A stretch of DNA of 64,000 nucleotides from Lachnospiraceae bacterium (GCA_024683935.1 JAIKXV010000038.1:1-64000), one strand, 5' to 3'. Numbered from the stretch's first letter, positions 1-8,953 are shown. The notes: generated by a model not told the origin, from the sequence alone. Made by a program: numbers and translations.

Positions 1-1074
1 AGGGTGAACCTGGATCTTCGGCTTTGTCATTGCAAATGATGCAGGAACCTCCAGCATGTGGGAAGCAAGCTCCAGCTCCTGTCCCTTTGTGAGGTCATAG
101 GTGTAATCCTCGATAAAGCCGGTAGCGCCCTTACGTCCCTCTGCCATCTTCATAAGAGTTGCAGAGAAAGCAGAGATCTTGTAATCTCCCTCAGGGCCGA
201 AGCCGACGCCCTTTGCCATAAGATTCTGGATCGCAATTCCGGGAAGCTGCTTCATATTGTGGAGATCCTGGAATGTGTCGGTGAATGCCTGGCATCCGTT
301 CTTTTCCATGAAACGCTCGAAAGCGATCTCATACTTGGCCTGCTCACGTACAGCATCGGTATTATCTGTATCCATCTCATACTTTGACAGATACTCATCC
401 ATCTTCTTGTCGGTATCAGCTTCGCTTACCTCGTTTACAAGGTCAACGATGTCTCCGATACCCCAGTACTTGATCTCCCAGCCGTACTTGATCTCAGCTT
501 CCAGACGGTTTCCGTCGGTAACCGCAACATCACGCATGTTGTTGCCGAAGGTCGCTACTCTTAAGTTATGGGCATATGCTATAGCCTTTGCAACTTCTGC
601 AAAGCGCTTCATTCCCGCAATGAATTCGGGATCCTCATAATAACCTGCCACAACCTCGTGGGGAATACCCAGCTTCTTTACTATAAAGCCGTATTCCCTA
701 TCGCCGTGGGCTGCCTGGTTAAGGTTCATGAAATCCATGTCGATCTCACTGTAGGGCAGCTTCTCATTGGCCTGGGTGTGGAGATGCAAAAGGGGCTTCC
801 TCAAGATCTGCAGACCCTTTATCCACATCTTTGCGGGAGAGAAGGTGTGCATCCAGGTAACAACGCCTACGCAGTCGTCATCCATCATTACCTTCTTCAT
901 ATCCTCCACACAGACCACAGAGGTCTCAACCGTGGGAAGAAGCACAAACTCAACGGTGTCTCCCAGCTTCTCGTTAAAGAAGTCGTTCATCTTTTTGCAG
1001 TCTGCAGCAACCTGCTTCAGGCACTCTTCGCCGTACAGATCCTGGCTGCCGGGAATAAAATAAAGTTTACTCAT
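1..1074 (-). CDS. araA: L-arabinose isomerase, N-terminal 358 residues (runs off the window)
   Basis: AraA interconverts L-arabinose and L-ribulose, the first cytoplasmic step of arabinose use. The reading frame is open from the ATG at 1074 to the window edge and gives about 358 of the roughly 500 residues usual for the family, so the C-terminus is missing. The N-terminus reads MSKLYFIPGSQDLYGEE, the classic AraA opening, followed by family-typical stretches such as WMHTFSPAKMWI, HLHTQANEKLPY and FGNNMRDVAVTDGNR. A clear AAGGAGG-type ribosome site precedes the ATG. The gene follows araR by 20 bases and belongs to the same run as the sugar ABC transporter, so that transporter probably imports arabinose or an arabinose-containing sugar. 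Confidence 0.95.
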   Translation of the reverse strand, partial: MSKLYFIPGSQDLYGEECLKQVAADCKKMNDFFNEKLGDTVEFVLLPTVETSVVCVEDMKKVMMDDDCVGVVTWMHTFSPAKMWIKGLQILRKPLLHLHTQANEKLPYSEIDMDFMNLNQAAHGDREYGFIVKKLGIPHEVVAGYYEDPEFIAGMKRFAEVAKAIAYAHNLRVATFGNNMRDVAVTDGNRLEAEIKYGWEIKYWGIGDIVDLVNEVSEADTDKKMDEYLSKYEMDTDNTDAVREQAKYEIAFERFMEKNGCQAFTDTFQDLHNMKQLPGIAIQNLMAKGVGFGPEGDYKISAFSATLMKMAEGRKGATGFIEDYTYDLTKGQELELASHMLEVPASFAMTKPKIQVHP

Positions 1075-1094
1075 TAGTTTTCCTCCTTAAATAC

Positions 1095-2204
1095 TTAGGT
1101 GATGTCCAATACCGAATTACCGTTACTGATCGATACCGGGAATCTGTATGAATAATTCTGCTCCCGGTCATAGCTCTCCATCATGCGGATCAGATTACGC
1201 GCCGCCCGCTTTCCCAGCTCAAACTTCGGATGAATGGCGCTGGTGAGCTTCAGCTTCACATTTTCGGAAAGCCTTATATTGTCAAAGGACACCAGGGAAA
1301 GGTCTTCCGGTATCCTGATCCCTTTATCTTCAGCGAATTCCACGAACTTTTCCGCGATCTCGTCATTGTACATGATGAGAGCCGTACATTCGCCGGACTT
1401 CCGTAAGAATCCCGAAAGACTCTTTTTCGAGAACTGGTAATCGAAGTCCTTGGTGGAATACCATTTTATACACTCGTCATTAATATGGAGACCCTTTTCC
1501 GACATACATTCCATAAAGCCTTTATACCGCTCTATTCCCTGCATGTCGTCATACTTAAATATCCCGCCGATCTTTTTATGACCGTTATCTATCAGGATAC
1601 GGGTTAGCTCATAGCTGCACTTTTCATCCGCCATCTCCACACTGTTGCACTGCAGATTGCTGTAGTGATTGTGAATGAAGATTATCGGGATATCCCGCTT
1701 TTCCAGCTCCAGGTACAGCTTCTGATTCGGGTTCGGGAAAGAGGATCTCGTCCCCTCCACTATGAGTCCCGACACGTTGGAATTCAGGAAATGCTCCAGA
1801 TACATGGTCTCGTCATTCAGCTTGTTCTTCGTGACAGCCACATCTATCAATATTCCCTTTTCCTTCATGACCGACTCTATTCCATCGTATATCTCCGGGA
1901 ACATGTAGTCTGCGAAGTAGCTCATTATCAGTCCGATATGAGCCTTATCCTTTTCACCCGCTGCCTCCACATAGGAGATAAAGGTTCCGCTGCCCCTGAC
2001 CCTGCGGATCAGTTTTTCCTCTTCCAGCCTGTCAAGGGCGTTTCGGACGGTCTGCCTGGAAACCCCGAACTTCTTCTGCAGCATATGCTCCGACAGCATC
2101 TTTTCATCGGTCTTCAATACGCCGCTTAAGATAAGGGTCCGGGCCCAGTTATAAACTTTTACGTATTTCAGGCTCTCGTTAAGAGAGTCATTCCCCTCTA
2201 TCAT
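1095..2204 (-). CDS. araR: AraR-type transcriptional repressor (GntR winged helix + LacI-type sugar sensor)
   Basis: This 369-residue protein joins an N-terminal GntR-family winged helix (about residues 10-75, with LSEHMLQKKFGVSRQTVRNAL and the wing RRVRGSGTFI) to a LacI/periplasmic-binding-type effector domain (about 90-365). That fusion is the hallmark of AraR, the arabinose repressor of Firmicutes, which releases DNA on binding L-arabinose. It lies between the ABC transporter and araA, all on one strand, so it probably controls its own operon. A strong palindrome at 7307-7330 upstream of the first transporter gene is the likely operator. The ATG follows GGAAGGA closely. Assignment to AraR rests on architecture and context, and another pentose effector is possible. 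Confidence 0.88.
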   Translation of the reverse strand: MIEGNDSLNESLKYVKVYNWARTLILSGVLKTDEKMLSEHMLQKKFGVSRQTVRNALDRLEEEKLIRRVRGSGTFISYVEAAGEKDKAHIGLIMSYFADYMFPEIYDGIESVMKEKGILIDVAVTKNKLNDETMYLEHFLNSNVSGLIVEGTRSSFPNPNQKLYLELEKRDIPIIFIHNHYSNLQCNSVEMADEKCSYELTRILIDNGHKKIGGIFKYDDMQGIERYKGFMECMSEKGLHINDECIKWYSTKDFDYQFSKKSLSGFLRKSGECTALIMYNDEIAEKFVEFAEDKGIRIPEDLSLVSFDNIRLSENVKLKLTSAIHPKFELGKRAARNLIRMMESYDREQNYSYRFPVSISNGNSVLDIT

Positions 2205-2217
2205 TTCCTTCCGGACC

Positions 2218-3210
2218 TTACTTCACTATCTGAACAGAATTCCGGTCACTGGTAATAGCCACAACTATCAGGAATACCACGCCTTCTATCAGCTGCTGCA
2301 TCGCAGGTGTGAGTCCCAGGGTTACCAGTCCTGCATTCAGGATAATATAGAGCAGTGATCCTACAACCACGTTCTCAAACTTAACCTTGGCACCACCGGA
2401 TATGGGCATGCCGCCGAGAACCAGTGCTATCATGATCTGGGTCTCCAGCTGGTTTCCTGAGTTTGCAGTAACGGATCCGACCTTCACCACATTTATGAAA
2501 GCCGCGAGTCCCGTAATGGCTCCTGCCAGAACGTATACCCAGAACTTCATTTTGTCAGTCTGTATTCCGGAAAATGCCGCAGCCTTTTCTCCCGCTCCGA
2601 TCGCTTTCAGATATTTACCGAACTTGGTAAATCTGAAGAAGAAGAATGCGATCACGAGTACGATCAGGGTTATGGTTATCTTCAGGGTGTCGTTATTAAG
2701 CGACACGGTCTTTACGATATCGCCCTGTACGGGAGCATTGGTGGTAGCAAATTCTATAACTCCTCTGAAAAGGAACATGGTACAGATCGTTACCACGAAG
2801 CTCTTCACCTTGCGCTTTACATAGAAGAAACCGTTTATCGCTCCTATGCAGGCACCGGCGATGATACCGCCGATAATGGCGAGAGGTATGTTGTACTTCG
2901 ATAAAAAGCAGAAAACTATGGAAGCTATTCCAAGGATAGACCCCTGTGAAAAGTCCAGGCCGCCCATGCTCATTATGAAAAATACGCCGGTTGCGGCTAT
3001 CATCGTCACATAAACCTGTGACATCAAAAGCTTTATATTCATGGGGGCGAGAAGCTTCCCGTCAGACAGCACATTGAATATCAGTGAGACCGCCACCAGT
3101 CCGATTATCGGGAGAACGGCTCTTATTCTGGAAGCCATTACAGCTCTTTTAAGGGCTTTTTCCTCTGCTGCAAGGACTTCATCGTTTTTTATTGCATCAG
3201 TGTTCGCCAT
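2218..3210 (-). CDS. Sugar ABC transporter permease (RbsC/AraH family), second of two
   Basis: A polytopic membrane protein of 330 residues of the branched-chain amino acid/ribose permease family. It carries the family stretch MGGLDFSQGSILGIASI in its first third and the loop IGAGEKAAAFSGI where RbsC-type permeases have G(A/S)NxxAA. About eight to ten hydrophobic segments follow an N-terminal cytoplasmic tail of about 30 residues. The start is fixed by AAGGAGGACGAA just before the ATG. It follows the ATPase gene by 10 bases. With the permease at 4742-5710 it probably forms a heterodimeric channel. The substrate is inferred to be arabinose because of araR and araA next door; the sequence itself does not fix specificity. 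Confidence 0.88.
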   Translation of the reverse strand: MANTDAIKNDEVLAAEEKALKRAVMASRIRAVLPIIGLVAVSLIFNVLSDGKLLAPMNIKLLMSQVYVTMIAATGVFFIMSMGGLDFSQGSILGIASIVFCFLSKYNIPLAIIGGIIAGACIGAINGFFYVKRKVKSFVVTICTMFLFRGVIEFATTNAPVQGDIVKTVSLNNDTLKITITLIVLVIAFFFFRFTKFGKYLKAIGAGEKAAAFSGIQTDKMKFWVYVLAGAITGLAAFINVVKVGSVTANSGNQLETQIMIALVLGGMPISGGAKVKFENVVVGSLLYIILNAGLVTLGLTPAMQQLIEGVVFLIVVAITSDRNSVQIVK

Positions 3211-3220
3211 TTCGTCCTCC

Positions 3221-4723
3221 TTAAACCATCTTAGCTATGAGATCATTCTCGGTGAGTCCGGGATCGCGGAGAAGCTCTTCACCGCTGTTGCGTCCGTCCT
3301 TCATAATGATGATACGGTCGCACATACCAATGAGCTCCATGATCTCTTCAGATATCATGATTATGGACTTGCCGTTCTTTCTCATTTCATCCATCAGGGC
3401 ATAGATATCGGCTTTAACCTTTACGTCTATACCACGTGTGGGGCTGTCAAGGACTATTATGTCCGAATTCTTTCCGATCCAGCGGGCAAGCACTACCTTC
3501 TGCTTATTACCGCCGGAAAGCTCGGATACGAACTGGTCGGTATCCACCATCTTTACAGTCATCTCTTTTGCATGCTTTTCAGCAAAGGCTTTGAGCTTCT
3601 TATCGCTGAGAAGATGGGTGCTGCCGCCGAGCTCATCCAGAGAAGGAAGGCAGATATTGTCGCCTATGCTCTGGTTTATAACTATGGACTCATTATCCCT
3701 GTCCTTTGAAGCATAAGCTATGCTGTGCTTTATCGCTTTGGGGATGGAGTCGATCTCTGTTCCGTCAGCCAGGGTCACAGACCCTTCCCTGTCATAGGAT
3801 GCTCCGAAAACAGCCTTTCCGACTTCGTGCATACCGCACTCGGAAAGTCCGCCGAAACCAAGAATCTCTCCCTTATGAAGATCAAAATTCACATCATAGA
3901 TAACTCCGGGAACCGTCACATTCTTTACGGAAAGAACGACTTCATCGGATATCTTTTCGCCGTAATCCTCTCTGTAGTAATGCTCTCCGAGCTCACGTCC
4001 TACCATGAGCTTTTTCAGATCATCCTCTGTGACATCCTTGGCGTTTACGGTATCGATATAAACTCCGTCTCTCAGGACCGAAACCCTGTCGCACTTCTCC
4101 AGAACCTCGGGCAGGTCGTGGGAAATAAAGATAACCGTATTTCCTTCTTCCCTTATGCGGTTCATGTGCTTATAGAGCTCTTCTCTTCCTTCCTGGGAAA
4201 GGGCGGTGGTTGTCTCGTCGATGACAACTACCTTAGGAGAGAAGTAGGTTGACTTTACGATCTCGATCAGCTTTCTGTCCTCGAAATTGTAACGGTCGAT
4301 CATGTCCGCAGCATTTATGCGCTCGAACCCGTACTTCTTCAGGAGGTCATTGGCTTCCTTTACCATTGCATTGGTATTCTTTATGCCGAACTTAACGAAC
4401 CTGTCCTCATGTCCGAGGAAGATATTCTCGGCCACCGTAAGACCGGACAGTGTACCAAGCTCCTGAACGATGATGGAAATGCCTTCATTATTGGCTTCCA
4501 CCTGGTTTTTTACATGGATCTCTTTTCCGTCCAGAATGAATTTTCCGCTTCCTATGGTATAAATACCTGTAAGCATCTGCATAAGGGTGGACTTTCCGGA
4601 TCCGTTCTCACCGATGAGTCCGTGTACCTCTCCCTTATAAAAATCTATCGAAACATTCTGAACCGCTTTTACAATACCGAAGGTCTTACATACATCTACG
4701 GCTTGTAATCTTATATCTGACAT
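3221..4723 (-). CDS. Sugar ABC transporter ATP-binding protein with two nucleotide-binding domains (AraG/RbsA/MglA type)
   Basis: The 500-residue length and tandem ATPase layout fit the CUT2 class of sugar importers. Domain 1 has Walker A GENGSGKST (about residues 38-46) and Walker B VVVIDETTTAL, but its signature region reads RYNFEDRKLIEI in place of the usual LSxGxxQ. Domain 2 has the degenerate Walker A normal for this class (GFGGLSECGMHEVG), a canonical signature LSGGNKQKVVLARW and Walker B IIVLDSPTRGIDV. It powers import by the flanking permeases, with the lipoprotein at 5784-7019 as receptor. AGGAGG lies upstream of the ATG. The altered domain-1 signature is the one oddity. Complete arabinose specificity is inferred from context only. 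Confidence 0.92.
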   Translation of the reverse strand: MSDIRLQAVDVCKTFGIVKAVQNVSIDFYKGEVHGLIGENGSGKSTLMQMLTGIYTIGSGKFILDGKEIHVKNQVEANNEGISIIVQELGTLSGLTVAENIFLGHEDRFVKFGIKNTNAMVKEANDLLKKYGFERINAADMIDRYNFEDRKLIEIVKSTYFSPKVVVIDETTTALSQEGREELYKHMNRIREEGNTVIFISHDLPEVLEKCDRVSVLRDGVYIDTVNAKDVTEDDLKKLMVGRELGEHYYREDYGEKISDEVVLSVKNVTVPGVIYDVNFDLHKGEILGFGGLSECGMHEVGKAVFGASYDREGSVTLADGTEIDSIPKAIKHSIAYASKDRDNESIVINQSIGDNICLPSLDELGGSTHLLSDKKLKAFAEKHAKEMTVKMVDTDQFVSELSGGNKQKVVLARWIGKNSDIIVLDSPTRGIDVKVKADIYALMDEMRKNGKSIIMISEEIMELIGMCDRIIIMKDGRNSGEELLRDPGLTENDLIAKMV

Positions 4724-4741
4724 AGCTGTAAAACCTCCTTC

Positions 4742-5710
4742 TTATTTAACTATCTCACCCTTGACAGGTTTCATTGTCAGGGCAACAACGAGCAGCAGCG
4801 CAACTCCGGTAACCACGTTCTGTATAGCGGTGGGTGCTCCCAGAGTAACGAATCCGTTATAGATTATCTGAATAAGGAACTCGCCCACGATTATCGCCGG
4901 GATAGGCAGACCGTACTGACGGAAGGCCAGTCCGAAGAAACATCCCATGGTGGGGGCGAAGTTACGGCTCATGGAAGCCATACCGGTAACCGATACCATT
5001 GAAGAACCGTAGGAGATCGCAAGTATTCCCATCAGTCCGTCGAAGAAACCGGTTATTATAAAGGTCAGAACCTTGTATTTATTAACATTGATACCCATGT
5101 TCTTTGCCACGGCTTCATTTGATCCTATGGCGTAAGCATAAGTACCCACTTTGGTGTATACCAGAAGTGTATAAGATAAAAGGAAAGCGAAGCAGGCTAT
5201 TATCAGGTTGCCGGGTGCATGCCCGAAGAAGGTCTGATCCTTTGTAAGGAAGGCCTGCACACCGCCGCTGACATAGTAGCCGACCGACTCATATATCAAT
5301 GCCAGTCCCGTTGTTACTATCATGGAAGGTATATGCAGTTTGATATATGCGATACCGTTAACGAGACCGACAAGCGCTCCGCAGATAAGGGGAGCGATAA
5401 GGAAGCCGGCATAGCCCATTCCCAGATTTTTCATACATACGGTTCCCACTATGGCGCAGAGTATGCAGTTTGCACCAATGGAGAAATCGAAAAGTCCCAT
5501 AACTATTATGAAGTAAAGACCTACGGCGCCCACCGAATCTATAAGGCACTGCTGGAAATAACCCAGAACCTGGTTCGGCTGTCCGAAGGTAGCGGGACGA
5601 AGGATCTTAAAAATTATATAGGAGAACAGGATCAGTCCTACAAGGATCACCGCTCCGGTATACCGCCCGAATATCCTGTTCAATCCCTTATTTGAATTTG
5701 AGGAATTCAT
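4742..5710 (-). CDS. Sugar ABC transporter permease (RbsC/AraH family), first of two
   Basis: A 322-residue membrane protein of the ribose/arabinose permease family, with the family stretches MGLFDFSIGANCILCAI and IGSNEAVAKNMGINV and about ten hydrophobic segments. The open frame extends to 5767, but I choose the ATG at 5710 (MNSSNSNKGLNRIF) because AAGGAGAAG sits just before it and the upstream residues resemble no membrane leader. It lies 18 bases upstream of the ATPase gene and downstream of the binding protein. It partners the permease at 2218-3210. The two permeases are clearly paralogous but diverged, as is usual where CUT2 systems use two different channel subunits. Confidence 0.88.
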   Translation of the reverse strand: MNSSNSNKGLNRIFGRYTGAVILVGLILFSYIIFKILRPATFGQPNQVLGYFQQCLIDSVGAVGLYFIIVMGLFDFSIGANCILCAIVGTVCMKNLGMGYAGFLIAPLICGALVGLVNGIAYIKLHIPSMIVTTGLALIYESVGYYVSGGVQAFLTKDQTFFGHAPGNLIIACFAFLLSYTLLVYTKVGTYAYAIGSNEAVAKNMGINVNKYKVLTFIITGFFDGLMGILAISYGSSMVSVTGMASMSRNFAPTMGCFFGLAFRQYGLPIPAIIVGEFLIQIIYNGFVTLGAPTAIQNVVTGVALLLVVALTMKPVKGEIVK

Positions 5711-5783
5711 AACTTCTCCTTTTTTAAATAAGCCGGCATCGCCTATATCCGGCGACACCGGCTCCAAAGATCAGATGTTACGA

Positions 5784-7019
5784 TCAGCCGTGACGTTTCT
5801 GAACGTCTTCAAGTGAAAGTGATCCTGCCTTAGTCTCGAGATCAGGAAGTGAAAGCTCGGACATCTCCTTAAGCTCATCCTGAGTATAAGGAAGCTCGTC
5901 TACGAAGTACTTAGCATAGTTATCATAGTCTTCCTTAGATGCTACGAAGAGGTAGGGGAACTTAACGTTCTCGAAGGAATCGGTTGCTACTGTGTAGTTA
6001 CCCTTTACTGCATTGTAAACAAGCATGAATGCGAACAGAGGGTCGCAGTAGTGTCCGCCGGACTCACCTGCCATTGAACCGTTCTCAAGTCTCTCACCAA
6101 GGTCAGGAAGGAAGTCGGTTGAAACGATAGCGATCTTACCGGTCTTGCCTGCACCTTCAACTGCTGCGATTGCGCCCTGAAGAGGATCTCCGCCGCCGCC
6201 TGCAGGGATAAGAGCATCGATGTTAGGGTCAGCTGACATCAGAGCTTCTGCTGCCTGACGTCCGCCGTCTGAAGATGTTCCTGCGTACTGGGGCTCTGAA
6301 AGAGTTGCCTGATCATCGGGATGAGCTGAGTTCCAAGCCTCAAGACCCTTCTTGTATCCTTCCCATCTGCCGAGGAATGTAGCATCTCCCTGCTCCCATC
6401 CGATAAGGCCTATGTCTCTGCAGCCCTTCTCCTCGGTAAGTATTCTCATAAGCTCCTGTCCGTTAGCTACTTCGTCCTCGTGAACCGCACCGATGAAGTA
6501 GGGGGATTCCTGAGCCATCTTGTAGATCTCAGGGCTGTTCTCTTCAGATATGATCCTGAAGAACTGAGCGAGATAAACCTTGTTGTCATTACATGTCTGG
6601 ATAGCTGAAGCCATTTCGGAGTCAGCTGAGTTACAGATGATGATACCCTGGCATCCTGCTGCAGCGAGCTGCTCAACAGAAGCGGTAACCTGCTCTGAAA
6701 CGTGTCCCTGGTCAACATACTGGATGTCTGCTCCAACTGCCTTTGCAGCCTCGTCAAGGATCATCTTACACTGTGATCCGAGAACGTCGGTTGAAGACCA
6801 GATGGAAACACCGATCTTTACCTTTCCGTCTGCTGCAGGCGCTGCTGCTTCAGCTGCGGGTGCTTCCTCAGCCTTTGCCTCGGCTGCGGGTGCTGCTGCT
6901 GCGTCTGCTGCAGGTGCTGCTGTGTCAGTTGATGCGCTGCTTCCGCCGCAGGCTGCAAGTGATGCTGTCATAGCAACAGTGATGCCTACTGCAAGAAGCT
7001 TCTTCATTACGTTCTTCAT
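5784..7019 (-). CDS. Sugar-binding lipoprotein of the ABC importer
   Basis: A 411-residue periplasmic-binding-protein-4 type receptor. Residues 1-24 form a lipoprotein signal with lipobox LAAC (cysteine 24), followed by an Ala/Glu/Pro-rich linker to about residue 68, typical of Lachnospiraceae binding proteins. The mature domain starts at KVKIGVSIWSSTD. It would sit on the outer face of the membrane and hand sugar to the two permeases. It is the first gene of the arabinose-type operon, with GGGAGG 10 bases before the ATG and a 400-base regulatory region upstream. Linkage to araR and araA suggests arabinose or an arabino-oligosaccharide. The Ala-rich coding stretch also creates long false frames on the opposite strand. 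Confidence 0.9.
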   Translation of the reverse strand: MKNVMKKLLAVGITVAMTASLAACGGSSASTDTAAPAADAAAAPAAEAKAEEAPAAEAAAPAADGKVKIGVSIWSSTDVLGSQCKMILDEAAKAVGADIQYVDQGHVSEQVTASVEQLAAAGCQGIIICNSADSEMASAIQTCNDNKVYLAQFFRIISEENSPEIYKMAQESPYFIGAVHEDEVANGQELMRILTEEKGCRDIGLIGWEQGDATFLGRWEGYKKGLEAWNSAHPDDQATLSEPQYAGTSSDGGRQAAEALMSADPNIDALIPAGGGGDPLQGAIAAVEGAGKTGKIAIVSTDFLPDLGERLENGSMAGESGGHYCDPLFAFMLVYNAVKGNYTVATDSFENVKFPYLFVASKEDYDNYAKYFVDELPYTQDELKEMSELSLPDLETKAGSLSLEDVQKRHG

Positions 7020-7097
7020 GCTAAATTTCCTCCCTTTAGAATAATGTGGAATACTGACGCGGAACCTCTTTCCGCGTTTCCTGTGCTTAAATGGTAT

Positions 7098-7172
7098 CTC
7101 CTATGACAACTTTATACAAGAAAAAAATACACTTTTCATTCAAAAGTTGTATTTAAAATCCAAAGTTGATAT
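7098..7172 (-). promoter_or_regulatory. Candidate promoter and AraR half-site cluster for the sugar-transport operon
   Basis: Read on the minus strand, a TATAAA hexamer (7111-7116) could serve as -10, but no good -35 is evident at 16-18 bases. AAGTTGT-type half-sites recur here: ACAACTTT at 7108-7115 region, AAAGTTGT at 7143-7150 and CAAAGTTGA at 7161-7169, and they match the arms of the palindrome at 7307-7330. I infer regulator binding over the promoter; the exact start site is not determinable by eye. Confidence 0.35.
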
Positions 7173-7238
7173 GAACAATTTTATCAGATTTTAATATTGG
7201 TTCGTCATTTTGTCTATTTATAATGGGATTTTTTCGTA

Positions 7239-7252
7239 CTTAAACGTTATCT
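7239..7252. promoter_or_regulatory. Possible cre (CcpA) site
   Basis: CTTAAACGTTATCT matches 11 of 14 positions of the catabolite-responsive element consensus TGWAARCGYTWWCA as I recall it. It lies in the regulatory region of an arabinose-type operon, where CcpA control is common. It misses the outermost bases, so the support is weak. Confidence 0.3.
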
Positions 7253-7306
7253 TAACGGAAACATTTGTATAAAAGCACAAGAGATTTTGCGAGAATGGGC
7301 ATTTTT

Positions 7307-7330
7307 AGTACAACTCACGTAAGTTGTACT
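7307..7330. promoter_or_regulatory. Near-perfect 24-base palindrome, likely AraR operator
   Basis: Two 9-base arms, AGTACAACT and AGTTGTACT, flank a 6-base centre (CACGTA) that is itself symmetric except at one pair. It lies about 290 bases upstream of the binding-protein start and just upstream of the cold-shock gene's terminator. GntR/LacI-fusion regulators bind palindromes of this size, and araR is in the operon. The half-site AAGTTGTA is repeated closer to the gene (7098-7172), which suggests distant and proximal sites with possible DNA looping, as described for AraR of Bacillus subtilis. Confidence 0.6.
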
Positions 7331-7344
7331 GCGAATAGATAAAC

Positions 7345-7380
7345 AAAAAGAACTCCTGCCATCCGACGGGAGTTCTTTTT
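7345..7380 (-). terminator. Rho-independent terminator of the cold-shock gene
   Basis: A perfect 12-base inverted repeat (AAAAAGAACTCC at 7345-7356 with GGAGTTCTTTTT at 7369-7380) around a 12-base loop. It lies 45 bases past the cold-shock stop codon. It has U-runs on both strands, so it could also stop plus-strand transcription. Confidence 0.85.
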
Positions 7381-7424
7381 ACGTACAGTTAAACAAAAAT
7401 CACTTCAAATTTCAAATAAGAGGT

Positions 7425-7622
7425 TCAAAGCTTGTTTACGTTAACTGCCTGAGGTCCCTTTTCGCCGTTTACAACGTCGAATTCAACCTGCTGGCCCTCA
7501 TCAAGGGACTTGAATCCTTCCATGTTGAGCCCTGAATAGTGAACGAAAACGTCCTTTCCGGACTCATCGGAGATGAAGCCATAGCCCTTCTGATTATTGA
7601 ACCACTTAACAGTACCTTTCAT
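7425..7622 (-). CDS. cspA: Cold-shock domain protein (CspA family)
   Basis: A 65-residue single cold-shock domain protein that binds single-stranded RNA and DNA. The RNP1-like motif is KGYGFI and the RNP2-like motif is DVFVHYS, both intact, and length is normal for the family. The frame is open further upstream, but I choose the ATG at 7622 ([16 protein letters not shown]) because GGAGG lies about 10 bases before it and homologues begin this way; the ATG three codons earlier is too close to GGAGG. A strong promoter (7703-7731) and a terminator flank it, so it is monocistronic although it follows rplA by 105 bases. Confidence 0.93.
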   Translation of the reverse strand: MKGTVKWFNNQKGYGFISDESGKDVFVHYSGLNMEGFKSLDEGQQVEFDVVNGEKGPQAVNVNKL

Positions 7623-7702
7623 TGTATTCATACCTCCAAATTTCTGGGCCGCGTGTTTCTCCACGGCCTGTTAACAGCAAGATGCATTTCAGCATCCCGC
7701 CT

Positions 7703-7731
7703 ATCATAGCACAAGAGCTATCTCGTTTCAA
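7703..7731 (-). promoter_or_regulatory. Sigma-A type promoter of the cold-shock gene
   Basis: On the minus strand TTGAAA (7726-7731), a 17-base spacer and TATGAT (7703-7708). The -35 hexamer overlaps the stop codon of rplA. The predicted transcript has a leader of about 70-75 bases before the cold-shock ATG. Confidence 0.75.
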
Positions 7732-8417
7732 TATCTGTTTGCTATGATCTTCACACCCGGTCCCATAGTGGGAGCAACGGATATGGACTTCATGTACTGG
7801 CCCTTGCATGTAGCGGGCTTTGCCTTTACCAGGGCAGAGATCAGTGCATCAAAGTTTTCTGTGAGCTGTTCTGCAGAGAAAGAAGCCTTTCCTACAGGAA
7901 CGTGAATAATATTTGCCTTGTCGAGCCTGTACTCAACCTTACCTGCCTTGATATCCTTGATGGCAGTAGCTACATCCATAGTAACCGTGCCTGCCTTGGG
8001 GTTCGGCATCAGACCCTTGGGTCCGAGAACCTTACCGAGACGTCCTACAACGCCCATCATGTCAGGTGTAGCAACAACTACGTCAAAATCAAGCCATCCG
8101 TCATTCTGGATCTTCGGGATCAGCTCTTCTCCGCCTACGTGATCTGCTCCTGCAGCCTCTGCCTCGTCAAGCTTTGCACCCTTTGCGAATACCAGCACCT
8201 TTACGGAACGTCCTGTACCGTTTGGAAGGACAACTGCGCCTCTGACCTGCTGGTCAGCGTGTCTGGAATCCAGATTTGTACGGATATGTACCTCTATTGT
8301 CTCGTCGAATTTAGCAACGGCAGCCTTCTTTACCAGTTCCATTGCCTCCTTAGGCTCATACTGCTTCTGCCTGTCGATAAGCTTGGCAGCCTCCTGATAT
8401 TTCTTTCCGTGTTTCAT
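7728..8417 (-). CDS. rplA: 50S ribosomal protein L1
   Basis: L1 binds 23S rRNA at the L1 stalk and often represses its own operon. The 229-residue product starts [15 protein letters not shown] after AAGGAGGG and contains the L1 signature region [17 protein letters not shown] around residues 127-143. Length is normal. It follows rplK by 14 bases in the order rpmG-secE-nusG-rplK-rplA. In most Firmicutes rplJ would come next; here a cold-shock gene and an arabinose operon follow instead, and rplJ lies about 46 kb away. Confidence 0.98.
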   Translation of the reverse strand: MKHGKKYQEAAKLIDRQKQYEPKEAMELVKKAAVAKFDETIEVHIRTNLDSRHADQQVRGAVVLPNGTGRSVKVLVFAKGAKLDEAEAAGADHVGGEELIPKIQNDGWLDFDVVVATPDMMGVVGRLGKVLGPKGLMPNPKAGTVTMDVATAIKDIKAGKVEYRLDKANIIHVPVGKASFSAEQLTENFDALISALVKAKPATCKGQYMKSISVAPTMGPGVKIIANRY

Positions 8418-8431
8418 CTGTCAGACCCTCC

Positions 8432-8857
8432 TTAACCTTCTACCTCGACACCCATGGAACGTGCGGTGCCGGCGATCATGCTCATTGCAGCTTCCAATGA
8501 TGCAGCGTTAAGGTCGGGCATCTTCCTCTTTGCGATCTCTTCAAGATCAGCCTTGGAAAGCTTTGCTACCTTCTGCTTGTTTGGAACCCCTGATGCCTTC
8601 TGGATCTTGCAGGCTTTCTTGATAAGAGCTGCTGCGGGAGGCTCCTTGATGATGAATGAAAAACTTCTGTCAGTGTAAACGGTGATAACGCAGGGGATAA
8701 GATAATCACCCTTATCTGCGGTCTTTGCGTTGAACTGCTTTGTGAAGTCAACGATGTTTACACCGTGCTGTCCCAGAGCGGGACCTACCGGCGGTGCAGG
8801 TGTTGCTTTGCCGGCCTGGATCTGTAACTTGATGTATCCTTCTACTTTCTTGGCCAT
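8432..8857 (-). CDS. rplK: 50S ribosomal protein L11
   Basis: L11 forms the base of the GTPase-associated centre of the 50S subunit with L10 and 23S rRNA. The 141-residue product begins [18 protein letters not shown] and keeps the proline-rich hinge [17 protein letters not shown] and the C-terminal RNA-binding region ending [21 protein letters not shown] precedes the ATG. It sits between nusG (95-base gap) and rplA (14-base gap). Confidence 0.98.
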   Translation of the reverse strand: MAKKVEGYIKLQIQAGKATPAPPVGPALGQHGVNIVDFTKQFNAKTADKGDYLIPCVITVYTDRSFSFIIKEPPAAALIKKACKIQKASGVPNKQKVAKLSKADLEEIAKRKMPDLNAASLEAAMSMIAGTARSMGVEVEG

Positions 8858-8953
8858 TTTAGCCCTCCTTTATTTGTGTGGCGTTTCCGCCCATCGTGGT
8901 TGTTTGCGGGCAAGGTTACCCTTCCACTGACTGCTTTATATCAAAATGAGGCA

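Noticed and set aside
1..1077. Several plus-strand frames at the left edge
   Set aside because: The minus strand encodes a clear araA throughout; these are its shadows.
6580..7044. Long plus-strand frame rich in Ala opposite the sugar-binding lipoprotein
   Set aside because: It mirrors the Ala/Pro/Glu-rich linker of the real lipoprotein gene; it has no ribosome site and no family features.
7201..7230. Plus-strand TATAAT with TTGGTT upstream as a plus-strand promoter
   Set aside because: No plus-strand gene follows; it faces the cold-shock terminator and gene.
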